Assembly: GCA_030765055.1 (NCBI GenBank)
Contig: CM060953.1
Location: 22,577,687-22,641,686, forward strand
DNA: 64,000 nucleotides
Direction of reading: 5' to 3'
From: Mantis religiosa
Taxonomy: Eukaryota; Arthropoda; Insecta; Mantodea; Mantidae
This document shows, one piece after another, positions 22,998 through 33,548 of this stretch. Both the position numbers and the translations under genes were made by a program. The notes under the pieces are model-generated. The model was not told where the DNA came from. It ran no database searches and saw only the letters and a program-made list of their open reading frames with translations. Position 1 is the stretch's first letter, and each line of letters starts with the position of its first letter.

Positions 22998-24406
22998 GAT
23001 CTCGACTCTGGAGAGACATATAAGAGACCCAAACTTGTGCTAGGACCTTCTTAAAAGTCATAAATCTTCAACATCATATAACATCTACATTTTTACCTTA
23101 ATCAACTTCTCTAAATCCCTAAATTAATCAACACCATCATTAATAAAAAAGCATATCCTCTCAATGCCAGTAAGGGATCTAATCCCGGTATGGCAATAGC
23201 CGAAGGACCCTCCTTCAACGACCTCGTGTCTTTGTCTGTGTCTCTGCCCAAGCGTGACCGGCACTGGCTTGTCGCAGCTCCAACGAAACAATGCGATCGC
23301 TGACAGTAAGTCGGGTCTTCTGGATTGACACTCGCTTATTGGGGGAGGTATAAAAGACCAAGGTGCAGTTCACATTATCCAAGTGTACATTTAGCTTTAA
23401 AATTATAGTTAGACATTTATTATTGCCTCAAATATCGTAGGTACTAGCGCTATCCTTTAGATAGAGCATATTATTTTAAGTAATTAAATTTTATTCCTTA
23501 ATTAAAATCGTGGTTATATTGAAAGTACACATTAATCATTATTTTTTTCACTTTTGAATTAATGTCCATTCCTATTTACATGAGAGATAATAAATGTTTT
23601 CAAAGATCTGTTGTAGTGCTCTTGTAATATTGAATCAGTTAGTATAAAATGCTTTATTAATGTAAAAATTTTATCGGACTACCCAACTAACCTGTTTTGA
23701 TTACGGGATTCTGTTACTTTCTGTATATATTATTTTGGTCAAAACTTCAAGAAAGTTTCCGCTTAAAATGTTATAAAGGAATGTATTTCTGGGTGGATTG
23801 ATGATATTTCAGACCAAGTTTCTAGTATTAAGCGACAGTTAATCAATATGTGTATAACAACTTCAATAGGGACTTCAAACGTGGCTCAAATTACTCCTCC
23901 TTGAAAACTAGGATTTATCATTAATCGTTGCACTTCTTTTTTCTTTTCAGGTTTCTTAAAATTCCAGAGAATTCATTTCTTCTCTTCCTCCATATGTTCA
24001 TCCAGGAAAGCCAATCCAACATTTATTTTTGGCAGATTCCAAAGATGTCGCTTTCTCATTTGCAAAGCTCATTTCTTCATCTTTTTATCTGAATAAGAGT
24101 TCTAAAGTTGAATCATATCTGAATCATTCTTTGAAGCCAGTCCATTTATACCGAAAGAGCCAAAAACATCCTAACCGGTTGCGCGGTGTTTTGCTTGCCT
24201 GTTCCTTCGGCGCTCGTTGCCGCCTGGCACTATTATAGAAAGGCGTTCCTGCTAGTGAACCAGAGATTGGAACAAGGTCAGATGGAGGCAGACACAGTCC
24301 TGAAATATTCATTTTGCTGTTGTTTTTATGGGAATGTAGATTAATAAAGTATTTTAAAAATATATATTTTTGTTAATTTGATACTGAATGGATTTAAATG
24401 TTTCAG
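22998..24406. other. Intron sequence; possible isolated TATA promoter at 23350
   Basis: No coding frame is supported. GGAGGTATAAAAGACC near 23345 is a good TATA-box context, and an AATAAA lies near 23587. The pair could mark a second type of solo LTR on the + strand, but no inverted ends or target duplication were found. Confidence 0.3.
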
Positions 24407-24583
24407 CTCTGGGCTGCCCACCTCTTCCAGCACCCAAAGATGGATATTTGGTGAACCACAACGAGACGGATGCTCAGTACATGTGTTGTGTGGGCTTCGT
24501 ATTTCCAGACACATTCCACAGAGTAAAGAACTTACATTGTGAGAATGGCAACAGATGGCACACCAGCCTCCCTGATTGCATCA
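24407..24583 (+). CDS. CUB-Sushi membrane protein, Sushi/CCP exon
   Basis: Acceptor TTTCAG ends at 24406 and donor GTAAGT starts at 24584; phase 1 at both ends. The 59 codons encode one Sushi (complement control protein) domain: LGCPPLPAPKDGYLV with the first Cys, QYMCCVGF with the central Cys, LHCENGNRW and the closing SLPDCI. One extra Cys (MCC) is present. Single-exon, phase 1-1 coding is usual for Sushi modules. The splice joins the CUB end (FFHYK) directly to ALGCPPLP, leaving almost no linker. Confidence 0.9.
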
Positions 24584-24769
24584 GTAAGTGCACGAGTTTA
24601 CAAACTATACATGTTTTAATTAATGTCCACAGGATACCAAAAACTAAGAGCAATATATTTTAAAACAAAATGAGAAGCTAAAAAAGAAAACACGTCGTTT
24701 TATTACAGTTTTCTATTTATCAGGGCAATCAGCGATATAGATATTCTAATACACACAAACTGTGTACTG

Positions 24770-25000
24770 CCTGTCCACCACAAAAAGGCAAGCGGGGCCT
24801 GAAGAGGGAGAAGAGCTTCAGCTGTTTGTCTGCTATGTTAATAGATCTGTTTACTACGAAATGAGTGTATGAGAGTACATATGAGTCACCCATGCTGCCA
24901 GATCTAATGTTCGTTGCAGTAACTGCAGTGATAGGTATTATGCATGGGTGACAACACTGTGTTGTACACATTCCTCTGCATTGCCTTCTTGTGGTGGCAG
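24770..25000. repeat. Possible MITE with inverted ends
   Basis: CCACCACAAAAAGGCAAGCGG near 24776 pairs with GCATTGCCTTCTTGTGGTGG near 24978, giving imperfect inverted ends about 230 bp apart. A third, direct copy of the right-end motif lies near 25128 (CGCCTTGCTTTCTTGTGTTGG). No target duplication was found, so the boundaries are tentative. Confidence 0.3.
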
Positions 25001-25184
25001 ACCGAATTATGTATTGGTGAGTTATGTGACATTACTGTGTATTTTAGATGAACCCAGCATCTTTATGATATCCGGACGGCCAGCATAAACATGATGCAGG
25101 CAGCAAAAGTGATTACATTAACATTCCTCCGCCTTGCTTTCTTGTGTTGGGTTGACAGTAAACTTCAGAAAGACTATAATAAAA

Positions 25185-25400
25185 AGCCCGGGAATTAAGT
25201 ACTTATGAATTTTCATTGGGATATCTCTGAAAATTCCTCGTTGGTCTGACGGGAAGATATGAATCAGCTGGGCAATTTAATGTCATGTTGGCATGTAGCC
25301 ATGGTACTCAGTGTTACAACAGCTGTATGTAGAGCAGAAGATCCATGGTACAAATCCTGAATTTTGAATTTTTCAGTTCGATTCTAACTTTTTGATACAT
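25185..25400 (+). repeat. Composite tRNA-like repeat C, copy 1
   Basis: Order: a GGGAATTAAGTACTTA block, GGCAATTTAATGTCATGTTGG, a tRNA-like segment with a B-box-like GGTACAAATCCTG, then the tail TTGAATTTTTCAGTTCGATTC. The same order recurs at 35280, 35580 and, inverted, at 58640. The tRNA-like part is in the middle rather than at the 5' end, which is unusual for a SINE. Confidence 0.6.
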
Positions 25401-26850
25401 AATTTTGCTGAAAGTATAACTGGATATTTCAAAGCATATGCAATAAAATATAAATACATCACTAAATGCAAAACAATGCTTGACCAATGTGAATGGAAAC
25501 CGAAATTCTTTCCAGATTGAAAAGTTGTGGTGCATTTTAATTCCTCACTTCTTTCTTTATACTAGATGCACAGCAGACATTTTTCTTATAAATAGTCTGT
25601 GTCCTTGAATTACTCTTGGGGCCTTGTTATCACGATTCAAGTAAAATATTATGTTGCATATCTTTAATGTCAGTGAAAGAAGGAAAAGAGATCAAGCCGC
25701 GGACTTTGCATTTGGAAGTATAAAACATGCATTATATGCATGAGAAAGTAAAGGATTATTATATTGTGTTTGCAAAAATTATTCCCGGTTCTTCATTTTT
25801 CATGTTAAATCATCTGCCTTAGATATGTTAAATGTTTATCTCGCAGCACTGCAGAATTAATTCTGGCATGAGGATTCTTCGTTTTAAATCTAAGGGGCAC
25901 AAGGCATTTCTCCCGTGCGCGATTGGATGTGCCACAGCCGGCTTTGCTCCGACATAAACTCCACGCGGCGCAAAACAAAGATAAACTAACTAGCTTATAT
26001 TTGAGTCTCTCAGAGGCGCCTTAAAATTCAAAAACATTCAAAGATAAAAGTATACCTCAAGATACAATTGTTTATAAAAGATAATGTACCACCAAAAAGA
26101 AGAAAGGTCAAGAATGACGTAGCTATCGATACCTATCGTTGAACTGCGGCATTTTTGTATTTTTGTCGGTTTCTACGTGTTTTGTACAGCTGTCTTTTCT
26201 TTCTCATGATATATTTACATTGCAATATTTAGAATGCAGTATTATCGTCACTTCCACCAAGTCCATTTGCTCTAAATTTATTTGCGCAACAATTTCGGCA
26301 CATTTGCGGTACCTTTTAGGTTATGTATCGTAACACTACCTACGAGTTCCTGATTGAACTTCAAAAACCACCATTTGCATATTCTCTGAACGGTTGTTCC
26401 ATAACCATTGTCGATCATCACTCGCCCCATACTACATATGTATTAGGTATTACCGAAATAAAGAGCTAAAGTTACCAAGTCATTGAAAATTATCGTATCC
26501 AGTAAGTGACGAAATCTAAAACATTACGGTTATGTAAAAACTTAACATTAAAACTTGCAAATATAATAGAAACATGTCAAAATTCGCGTTTTCAATAAAA
26601 ATGCTAAAGTTTGTGAATAAAATCATGCATGACCTTGCTCATTACTACCTATAGAAAATACATTATTTGTATTATTGGCATGTGCTGTATAAGTAACAAA
26701 TTATTGAATACAGTAACAACAACCTGCTTATAATACAAAAGTTTCAAAAGATTATTGACTGTCTTTGACAGCTTCAGATATCATACGTTAGTATTAGAAG
26801 TGCTTTATTTAATGTAAAACTACAGCTTTACTATTGTTTTGATTTTGCAG
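25401..26850. other. Intron sequence, nothing recognised
   Basis: Intron between the Sushi exon and the membrane-proximal exon. No repeat ends or coding frames are supported. Confidence 0.3.
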
Positions 26851-26967
26851 ATGTGACGTTTAATAAGTGGCAGCAGAATGGAACCCTTGGGGGGTATCCA
26901 TATTCTGAGATGAATATAACTCTTTATGAGATGGCTGCGATGAGAAAGGAATCTGATTTTATGTATG
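26851..26967 (+). CDS. CUB-Sushi membrane protein, juxtamembrane exon
   Basis: Follows TTTTGCAG (acceptor ending 26850) and precedes a GTAAGA donor at 26968; phase 1 at both ends, so it joins in frame to the Sushi exon. It encodes 39 residues with no known fold: NVTFNKWQQNGTLGG and YSEMNITLYEMAAM. Three N-glycosylation sequons (NVT, NGT, NIT) support an extracellular position between the Sushi domain and the membrane helix. The call rests on splice signals and phase continuity. Confidence 0.75.
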
Positions 26968-27218
26968 GTAAGAGCACTTTTATTTAATCTAAAACAGTAA
27001 TATGATTATGCTCACTTTGCAGTGCAAGGATAGGCAGAAAATGTGTATTTCCAACTTTTGTCGTTAGAAAAACATGAATGGTACTCTACTGAGAATATGA
27101 AATTAATGTCTAATTTCTAAATCAAAATGTAAACTAGGAAAAGATGTTTGAATTCAGACAAATTGGATTGCTGTAACATTTGGGAATATTGCTCAAAGAG
27201 AGAGATAAGTAAGTAAAT

Positions 27219-27700
27219 TGTGACGTAGAATTAAAAGTCTAGTTTGCAGAAATTCAAAATGTTCTTTATTTATTTCAAGTAAAAAGACACTTTGTACACC
27301 CCTTACAGGCTCTAAAAATTACGTGTCATACAAACATGCAATCTCCAAGGTCTCTCGTTGCTTCACCACACGTAAACAAACAAAAGAATTCACTTTCAAA
27401 TCACTACACCGCTACACATACATGATTATCAGTTCTCAACTAGCCCCGACTGGCTAACCGTGGCTTCTTTTATATCTCCACTCACTGTTTTCAGAAACTT
27501 ATCGACGTTTCAAGACCTTTCATGGCGCAGCGAGAAATTCCAGACTATCTCCGTCTCTTTGCCTCTCGACAAGCGTTTAGCGCTAGCACACGCATGGGCA
27601 TGGCTTGGAGCACTTCTGTCTCTTTCCCCACTTCTCTCTTCTCAGCATTCCCCTACGCGCGGGCAGCCATCAGCAAAACAATGCCTGGCAACAATATGTA
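27219..27700 (-). repeat. LTR-like repeat, copy 3
   Basis: Matches copies 1 and 2 from TAGAATTAAAAGTCTAGTTT to CAAAACAATGCC. The minus-strand TATA box (GATATAAAAGAAG near 27468) and an AATAAA region near 27268 are kept. Located in the intron between the juxtamembrane and transmembrane exons. Confidence 0.5.
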
Positions 27701-28448
27701 GCATTGTTGAGCCTGGAAAAGGAATTTAGCAAAGTGCACTGGAAGAAGTGTATGAAGATTCTGAAGAATACTCACTGATATGAATTGGAAAAACACATTA
27801 CTTCTAAGTAATACATGATTATGAAGTAAATATTCAGAGTAGAAGATATAGAGGAAAATAGAATAGGGAGAGGGATACAAAAATTGCCTATCCATAGAGT
27901 ATCCATTTCAAGAATTTGGTGAAGAATTGTTTTCACTAGCCCCACAAGAAATTCTTAAAAACAATTTATGTAGTGCTTAGGCAAAAATACACTTATAAAT
28001 GTTATAAGAGGATTAGAAAAAAATATCTGGTAGTAGAAGTTCAACATATTTCTGCTTGAACAATGGGATACAATTCAATCACAATTTTAATTCTTTTACT
28101 AGTGCATTTTAGATGCCTGGTTTTGTTATTTAGCGAGCTTACAAGATAGTATGAAAGAATAATTATCTAATACTAAATAATTTTGCTCTTACATGATAAT
28201 TGGAAGAATTTAATAATAGTGATGTCCAAATTAATTCATAAAACTGACTAAAAATAGTTTTATAAAATAGTTCTGCTCTACTTGTATTCAGTTTTTGCTC
28301 ATTAAGAAAGCATTTGAGCTTTAATTGTGAATAATTTCAACATTAGATTAAGATTAGCCTTGGTATGAAATTTATGACTTTTATGTTACTGGACATTAAT
28401 GCATAAGTGGCATAACTAGCTATTAATGCTACATTGTATTCTTTGCAG

Positions 28449-28533
28449 ATATACTGCTCCCAACGATGATCATTTCAGTTCTAATGATTGGAAATGGAGT
28501 GATTATTTTTGTAATTTTCTACTTAAGAAAAAG
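28449..28533 (+). CDS. CUB-Sushi membrane protein, transmembrane exon
   Basis: Acceptor CTTTGCAG ends at 28448 and donor GTAAGT starts at 28534; it enters in phase 1 and leaves in phase 2. It encodes DILLPTMIISVLMIGNGV followed by IIFVIFYLRK, a single hydrophobic helix of about 23 residues stopped by basic residues. Together with the upstream modules this predicts a type I plasma-membrane protein. Confidence 0.85.
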
Positions 28534-30001
28534 GTAAGTAATTAATAAAAACATCATGTAAATTTGCTCTGTAATTGCATACCTGTGGCAGTTTTGATTT
28601 TGGAATAAAAGGCCATCTCTCCAGCTACCCAATAGGTTATTAATTCAACATTTCTATTATTATCTAAAGGCTGTGGTAAGATTGCTCCTCGTAAAGTAAT
28701 GAAATAGCTATACAAACTTTGTACTATATTTTTAAGGTGTATTTAACAATTAAATTATCTCCAAAGCCTCTTTTTTCTATAGCTTTTATAATCTATTTCA
28801 GGCTAGTTTAATCCTGTTGTAAATATCTGGGTGGGGAGAGAGACAGAGACAGAGATATTGGGACAGAAAACTGTTAGGCTGTTGATTGGTTTAGCGAAGT
28901 TAATGGGCATTCTCTTTTATTTGCATGTGTACGATAAACCCCTGCTTTAAGTACAGTACTGTAAGTAGTTTTCTGATCACTGCTGTATGCAAGCTGATTT
29001 CAGAGAGAGAAAAGTATGCAAATGTTTCAATTCTAATAAATGTAATAGCCTCTCATTTTATCTTTCTGCTTCACATACCACATAGATGTGTTCTGTATAC
29101 TATATACAGATTAGACAAAAGACAGATGAAATTATGCCCACTATTAACTTATTATGTTAAATAAGCTACATTTTATTTAACAATACTAAAGGACACTGCT
29201 ATTATATAATATTTTTGCATTTCTATGCCAGGCAGCTTTCTCACGAGGTCTGTATCGAGTTGAATGCTGATTAAGATGTTATTGTTTATAGTGTGGAGTT
29301 ACTTCTAATATTTAACACTGTATTTCCTCTACATTTCGCGTATCTCACAAACCCAAGAACACTTATGTACATGCAATTTAAAATCAGTAAGCTTCTCATC
29401 ATAGAGTAGGCCAGTGCTTCAGCTGAAATGAAACACAATCGAGGCAAACCTTTAAAAAGTGGCGAGAGGTGAATGATTGCACATTGTTCCACGGTGCTTA
29501 AAGAAAGAAACCCAGAATCATCTATTAAAACATTGAGAAAGAAACTGGTGATATTGGTGTTTCCGCAAGTAGTGTACATAGTGTTAGAATAGAACAGCAA
29601 GCATCCGGGACTCTAAGAACACCAGGAAACTCGCATAAATGCAAACAGTGTGTGGAAAAATATGACAATTTTACAAAAAGTGCTATATGCACTAAGGTTC
29701 ATGATTTTTTTTTTTTTTCAGAAATCAGCCAACTCAGTTGCAAATGTTGCAAAACTTATGTGCGTGCATGTAGTATCTAACACGTGGCTCCGCCTTGTTG
29801 TTTACAGCAGGATTAAACTAGCCTGAGATAGAGTATAACTTAGCCTTTTTCTCACTTTTTATTAACTGTTATTTCTCATTTATACAACCCCTTTAATAAA
29901 TTATATGAGTCGGTAGGAACAATGACTTCACTTATTTGTGATTGATGAGTGACTAGTTTCAATGTCTTGTGCTACCATTCTCAAGTTCTTGGTCAGTCAG
30001 A
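28534..30001. other. Last intron, left part; nothing recognised
   Basis: AT-rich intron DNA with short GAGACAGAGACAGAG low-complexity sequence near 28840 and a T run at 29705-29720. No coding frame is supported. Confidence 0.3.
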
Positions 30002-30131
30002 GCAGAATTTGAGGATGTTAGGAAGTCCTAACAAAATGCTTTCTAGGTAAACACTAGCGATATATGGAGCATTGAGTACTAGTTGGACTCAAAATTATAT
30101 TCATTTTGTGCTTCATTATCATAGCCCTTAC
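30002..30131 (+). repeat. Isolated Penelope terminal repeat (family D)
   Basis: Reads TTGAGGATGTTAGGAAGTCC, then CTAGGTAAACACTAGCG, GGAGCATTGAGTACTAGTT and ends ATTTTGTGCTTCATTATCAT. The same string occurs at 49835, 57600 and, inverted, at 48950, 56800 and 59700, where Penelope coding remnants are adjacent in two cases. No coding part is left here. It carries a decayed form of the hammerhead-like motif. Confidence 0.6.
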
Positions 30132-30296
30132 TCATAGGAGTTTGCCATAAATACTGTTACAAATTTTTGACACATACTGTACATCCGGTTTGGCACGTAA
30201 ACAACTGCATGTGTGCACACCTTAACCTTGAACCATTGTTAGCTTGTCTTTGAAAGAGGAAGTATTTAGATCCAGGTTTCACCAGGGAATGCAGTT

Positions 30297-31310
30297 ATTA
30301 TGAAAATCGTGTAGCTGTCATTGCATTGCATAAAGTTGGAAAATCTGCAAGTGACATTTTCAAAACGTTACAAAAGCTGAACATCAGCATATGTTTGTGT
30401 ACCGCACCATTGAGTGATTCACTAACACTAGGACTGTAAAGCATCGGCTAAGGGAGAGTTGACCACACAGTGTCAGGACTCCAGCAGCACAAAAAGCAGT
30501 GGTGGCTCGTGTTTGGAGAAATCCTGTGCGGAAGCAGGCTATCTTGTCCCATGAAATGAACATTTCAAAAAGGACAATACCCAGGTTTCTGTCAGAGGAC
30601 CTTGGACTAAGGGCTTATCGCTGTCTTAAAGGATATTATTTGACACACACCTAAAGAATTTGAGAGTGCTTAAATGTTGGTGTCTCCTACACCGTTATGC
30701 TCAAAATGGTCATCGGAACATCCACTTCACCAATGAAAAAGTTTTCACTATTGAGGAGTCTTTCAATATGCAAAACAACAGGGTTTATGCATCATCTCGG
30801 GAAGCCAGTAATAAGGTTTCTAAAGTTTAGAGGGCCCATCATCCCTCCTCAGTGATGGTGTGGTGGGGGGTGAGTTATTCTGGTACCACCCAGCTACAGT
30901 TTTGCCAAAAGGGCATTAAAACCAGTGCCAGAGTGTATGAAAGCACTATTTTGGAGCCTATTGTCAAGAACTTGAGTAGCACATTGTTTCAAAACCAACC
31001 ATGGACTTTCCAGCAGGATTCTGCCCCCGCCCACAAGGCCAGGTCAATGCAAGCATGGCTTCAGCGTCATGTCCCTGACTTCGTTTCGCCTGAAGATTGG
31101 CCCAGTAGCAGTCCGGATCTGAATGCACTGTGGCCACTACTTGAGGGCATCACCTGCAAGAGGGGACACCTCACCATTGGAAGTTTAAAACATTCCTTGT
31201 TGTCAGCAGTGGCAGATTTCCCCCTGCATGTCGTCCATTCCACCATAGACGAGTGGCCACAAAGACTCAGAGCTTGTATCCGTGCAAAAGGTGGCCATTT
31301 CGAAAAGTGA
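30297..31310 (+). pseudogene. Tc1-like transposase, multiply broken
   Basis: Pieces in order: RVAVIALHKVGKSASDI (N-terminal HTH), ISKRTIPRFLSEDLGLRAYR (second HTH), NIHFTNEKVFTIEESFN (first catalytic block, with the usual Asp of FTDEK replaced by Asn), SVMVWWGVSYSG, FQQDSAPAHKARSM (second Asp block) and SSPDLNALWPLLEG, where the segment that should hold the third catalytic residue is deleted. Several stops and shifts occur. It cannot be active. Confidence 0.8.
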
Positions 31311-31339
31311 TTGGTTGTATTTGTGTTTTTCACTTTTCA

Positions 31340-33256
31340 GGTTGTACTACACCGGATTTTAAGGCCTATTATGTAAAATATCGAAATATATATAATAAAG
31401 TTATAAGAGCAGCCAAAAAGTTACATAACGATGAAACAATAAAAAAAGCAGTTAATAAAACTAAATCCATATGGCAAGTAATTAAGCACGAAACAAAAAA
31501 TGGACCCAAATTGAAAGAAAATCACCATCTAGAAATTAATGGCCAAAAAGTAAGTGATCCTAAACAAATTTCGGAATTATTCAACCAGTTTTATTCAACT
31601 GTAGCGGAGAAACTGTTAAATACTCATTCACTAGGAAAGAAGGAAAGATTAAGTGTAAAGAAAAATGAACATAGCATGTTTTTAATTCCAGTAACAGTTG
31701 AGGAAGTTAAAGATGTTATAAAAAAATTGAAGAATAAGAAATCAGTAGGAATAGACGGTTACTCTAACTACGTCATAAAGCGTTGCTCCTTATTCCTAAT
31801 TGAACCACTGACGTACTTGATAAATCTTTCACTTTCAAGTGGGACGTTCCCCAACAGGTTAAAAAAAGGTAAAGTGAAACCCATCTTTAAAAAAGGTAAC
31901 AAAGGGGAGGTAGGAAATTACAGGCCAATTTCCATAATTTCAACTTTTGCAAAGATCTTCGAACAAATAATGTATAAAAGAGTAACAAGCTTTTTGGGAA
32001 AATTTAAAGTAATTAATGACAATCAAAATGGTTTTCGAAAAAATAAATCAACAAGTTCTGCACTGATGAATTTCATTGAACAAGCGTATGAAACACTAGA
32101 TAGTAAACAACTAGGGATAGGCATTTTTTTAGATCTTACAAAGGCGTTTGACCTGGTTGATCACAAACTTTTACTAGAAAAATTATCCTCATATGGCATA
32201 AGGGGGTTAGCTTTAGATTGGTTCAGATCTTATCTGGAGAATAGAGAGCAATCGGTGGAAATAGAGTATTTTGATAGCGAAACGAGTGAAGTTAAAACTC
32301 AGATTTCAAGTAGCGCTATAATGAAATATGGGGTCCCTCAAGGTTCGGTGCTTGGACCTCTTTTATTTATAGTGTACATTAATGATTTGGCAGATAATGT
32401 AGAAAACAGAACCAATATAAATGTTACACTTTTTGCAGATGATACAAATATTTTTATCAAAGGAGTGAATAAGGAAGGGGCAGATGTACATGTTGAAAAT
32501 AATCTAAAATATATTCAAAAATGGTTTAGTGCCAATATGTTAATATTGAGTAAGGAGAAAACAGCAGCCCTAAGCTTCTATAATAAAATGAGTGGAAGTC
32601 AATTGTATCCAAAATTAATGCTGGGACAAGACCAAATACATTACGTACAAACTATCAAATTTCTGGGACTAATACTAGATGAAAATTTAAATTGGGAAAC
32701 TCACATAGAGGCATTGACGAAAAAGCTTAGTAAAATGTGTTTCTTAATGAGGGCGATTACAGGCATGTCAAGCTTGAAAGTTCAGAGAATAGTGTACTTT
32801 TCATATATACACAGTTTGTTGACATATGGTATAATTTTTTGGGGAAATTCTAAAGACAGTATAAAAGTATTCAGATACCAAAAGAAAATAATTAGAATCA
32901 TAGCAGATGTCTCAAGCACAACTAGTTGTAAGCCATACTTCAGTAAATTAGGTATCTTACCACTGCCAAGTATATACATATATGAAACTCTTGTACATAT
33001 GAAAGCAAGCCTAAGTTTATTCAAAACAAATTCTGAAATTCATATACACAACACTAGAACAAAGAATAATTTATTTGTGAAGTCACACAAAACAAAGATG
33101 TATGAAAATAGTTTCACATATGCTGGCTTACATCTTTACAATAAGCTACCTGAATCTATAAAAAAGATTGAATCACAACATCAATTTAAGAAATTGTTAT
33201 TAAACTTTCTTAGAGCCAATAGCTTCTACAGCGTGGATGAATTTTTAAATTTGTAA
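31340..33256 (+). CDS. LINE reverse transcriptase ORF2, 5'-truncated but intact
   Basis: About 638 codons without a stop. RT blocks in order: KKLKNKKSVGIDGYS, NYRPISIISTFAKIFEQI, GIFLDLTKAFDLVDHKLLL, YGVPQGSVLGPLLFIVYIND, VTLFADDTNIFI (catalytic YXDD-type ADD), and IKFLGLILDENLNWETHI. A C-terminal domain follows. The endonuclease is missing through 5' truncation. The frame is open upstream into Tc1 sequence to 31253, so an ATG-started chimeric frame exists by chance. The block pattern is Jockey/CR1-like; the exact clade is open. Confidence 0.88.
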   Translation, partial: GCTTPDFKAYYVKYRNIYNKVIRAAKKLHNDETIKKAVNKTKSIWQVIKHETKNGPKLKENHHLEINGQKVSDPKQISELFNQFYSTVAEKLLNTHSLGKKERLSVKKNEHSMFLIPVTVEEVKDVIKKLKNKKSVGIDGYSNYVIKRCSLFLIEPLTYLINLSLSSGTFPNRLKKGKVKPIFKKGNKGEVGNYRPISIISTFAKIFEQIMYKRVTSFLGKFKVINDNQNGFRKNKSTSSALMNFIEQAYETLDSKQLGIGIFLDLTKAFDLVDHKLLLEKLSSYGIRGLALDWFRSYLENREQSVEIEYFDSETSEVKTQISSSAIMKYGVPQGSVLGPLLFIVYINDLADNVENRTNINVTLFADDTNIFIKGVNKEGADVHVENNLKYIQKWFSANMLILSKEKTAALSFYNKMSGSQLYPKLMLGQDQIHYVQTIKFLGLILDENLNWETHIEALTKKLSKMCFLMRAITGMSSLKVQRIVYFSYIHSLLTYGIIFWGNSKDSIKVFRYQKKIIRIIADVSSTTSCKPYFSKLGILPLPSIYIYETLVHMKASLSLFKTNSEIHIHNTRTKNNLFVKSHKTKMYENSFTYAGLHLYNKLPESIKKIESQHQFKKLLLNFLRANSFYSVDEFLNL

Positions 33257-33372
33257 ATATTTAGTTAGCTACCTTAATTATAAATATTGTACTTAGTTTT
33301 TAATTTGACGTGTCCTATAACATGTACATGTTTTAATGGATGAATCAATAAATCAAATCAAATCAAATCAAT
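31341..33372 (+). mobile_element. 5'-truncated LINE with AAATC-repeat tail
   Basis: The insertion begins at the point where Tc1 sequence stops, near 31340, and ends with about four ATCAA units (33351-33372), a microsatellite tail like those of several LINE clades. The body is one uninterrupted RT frame plus a short 3' UTR. The lack of any stop suggests a recent insertion. It lies in the sense direction in the last intron of the CUB-Sushi gene. Confidence 0.85.
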
Positions 33373-33454
33373 TAACAGTATTTATGGCTAGACTAGGTAT
33401 ACTGGCAATTTTGCGCATTGTGTGTAGCTTCAGTATGAATTTATTGTGTTCTAG

Positions 33455-33548
33455 GAGGAAACTGCAACAGCAAGCAGATGATGAGGAACTAGGTGCAATC
33501 TTCCAGCCTCACGATGGAAGCGTCAGTGACAAGGCTATCAGCGTGTGA
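33455..33548 (+). CDS. CUB-Sushi membrane protein, last exon (cytoplasmic tail)
   Basis: Acceptor TGTTCTAG ends at 33454. Phase 2 entry completes an Arg codon after the stop-transfer residues and the frame runs RKLQQQADDEELGAIFQPHD to the end DKAISV and a TGA. The tail is short, about 35 residues with the preceding basic ones, and acidic in the middle. It ends in a hydrophobic residue, so a class-type PDZ ligand (ISV) is possible but only inferred. AATAAA signals at 34480 and 34500 could end the mRNA. Confidence 0.85.

Larger units (their letters stand above)
30144..33388 (+). mobile_element. Tc1/mariner-type element interrupted by a LINE
   Basis: GCCATAAATACTGTTA at 30144-30159 is a perfect 16-base inverted match to 33373-33388. 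Between them lies a decayed Tc1-like transposase (30297-31310) and then a LINE occupying 31341-33372. Without the LINE the element would be about 1.2 kb, right for Tc1. The LINE therefore landed a few bases inside the right terminal repeat. TA duplications are not clean, consistent with age. Confidence 0.75.

Noticed and set aside
29286..29600. 104-codon minus-strand frame in the last CUB-Sushi intron
   Set aside because: No similarity to a known motif and no splice or repeat context.
31253..31339. ATG-started N-terminus of the 667-codon frame
   Set aside because: This part is the end of a dead Tc1 element; the LINE frame only begins at about 31340.
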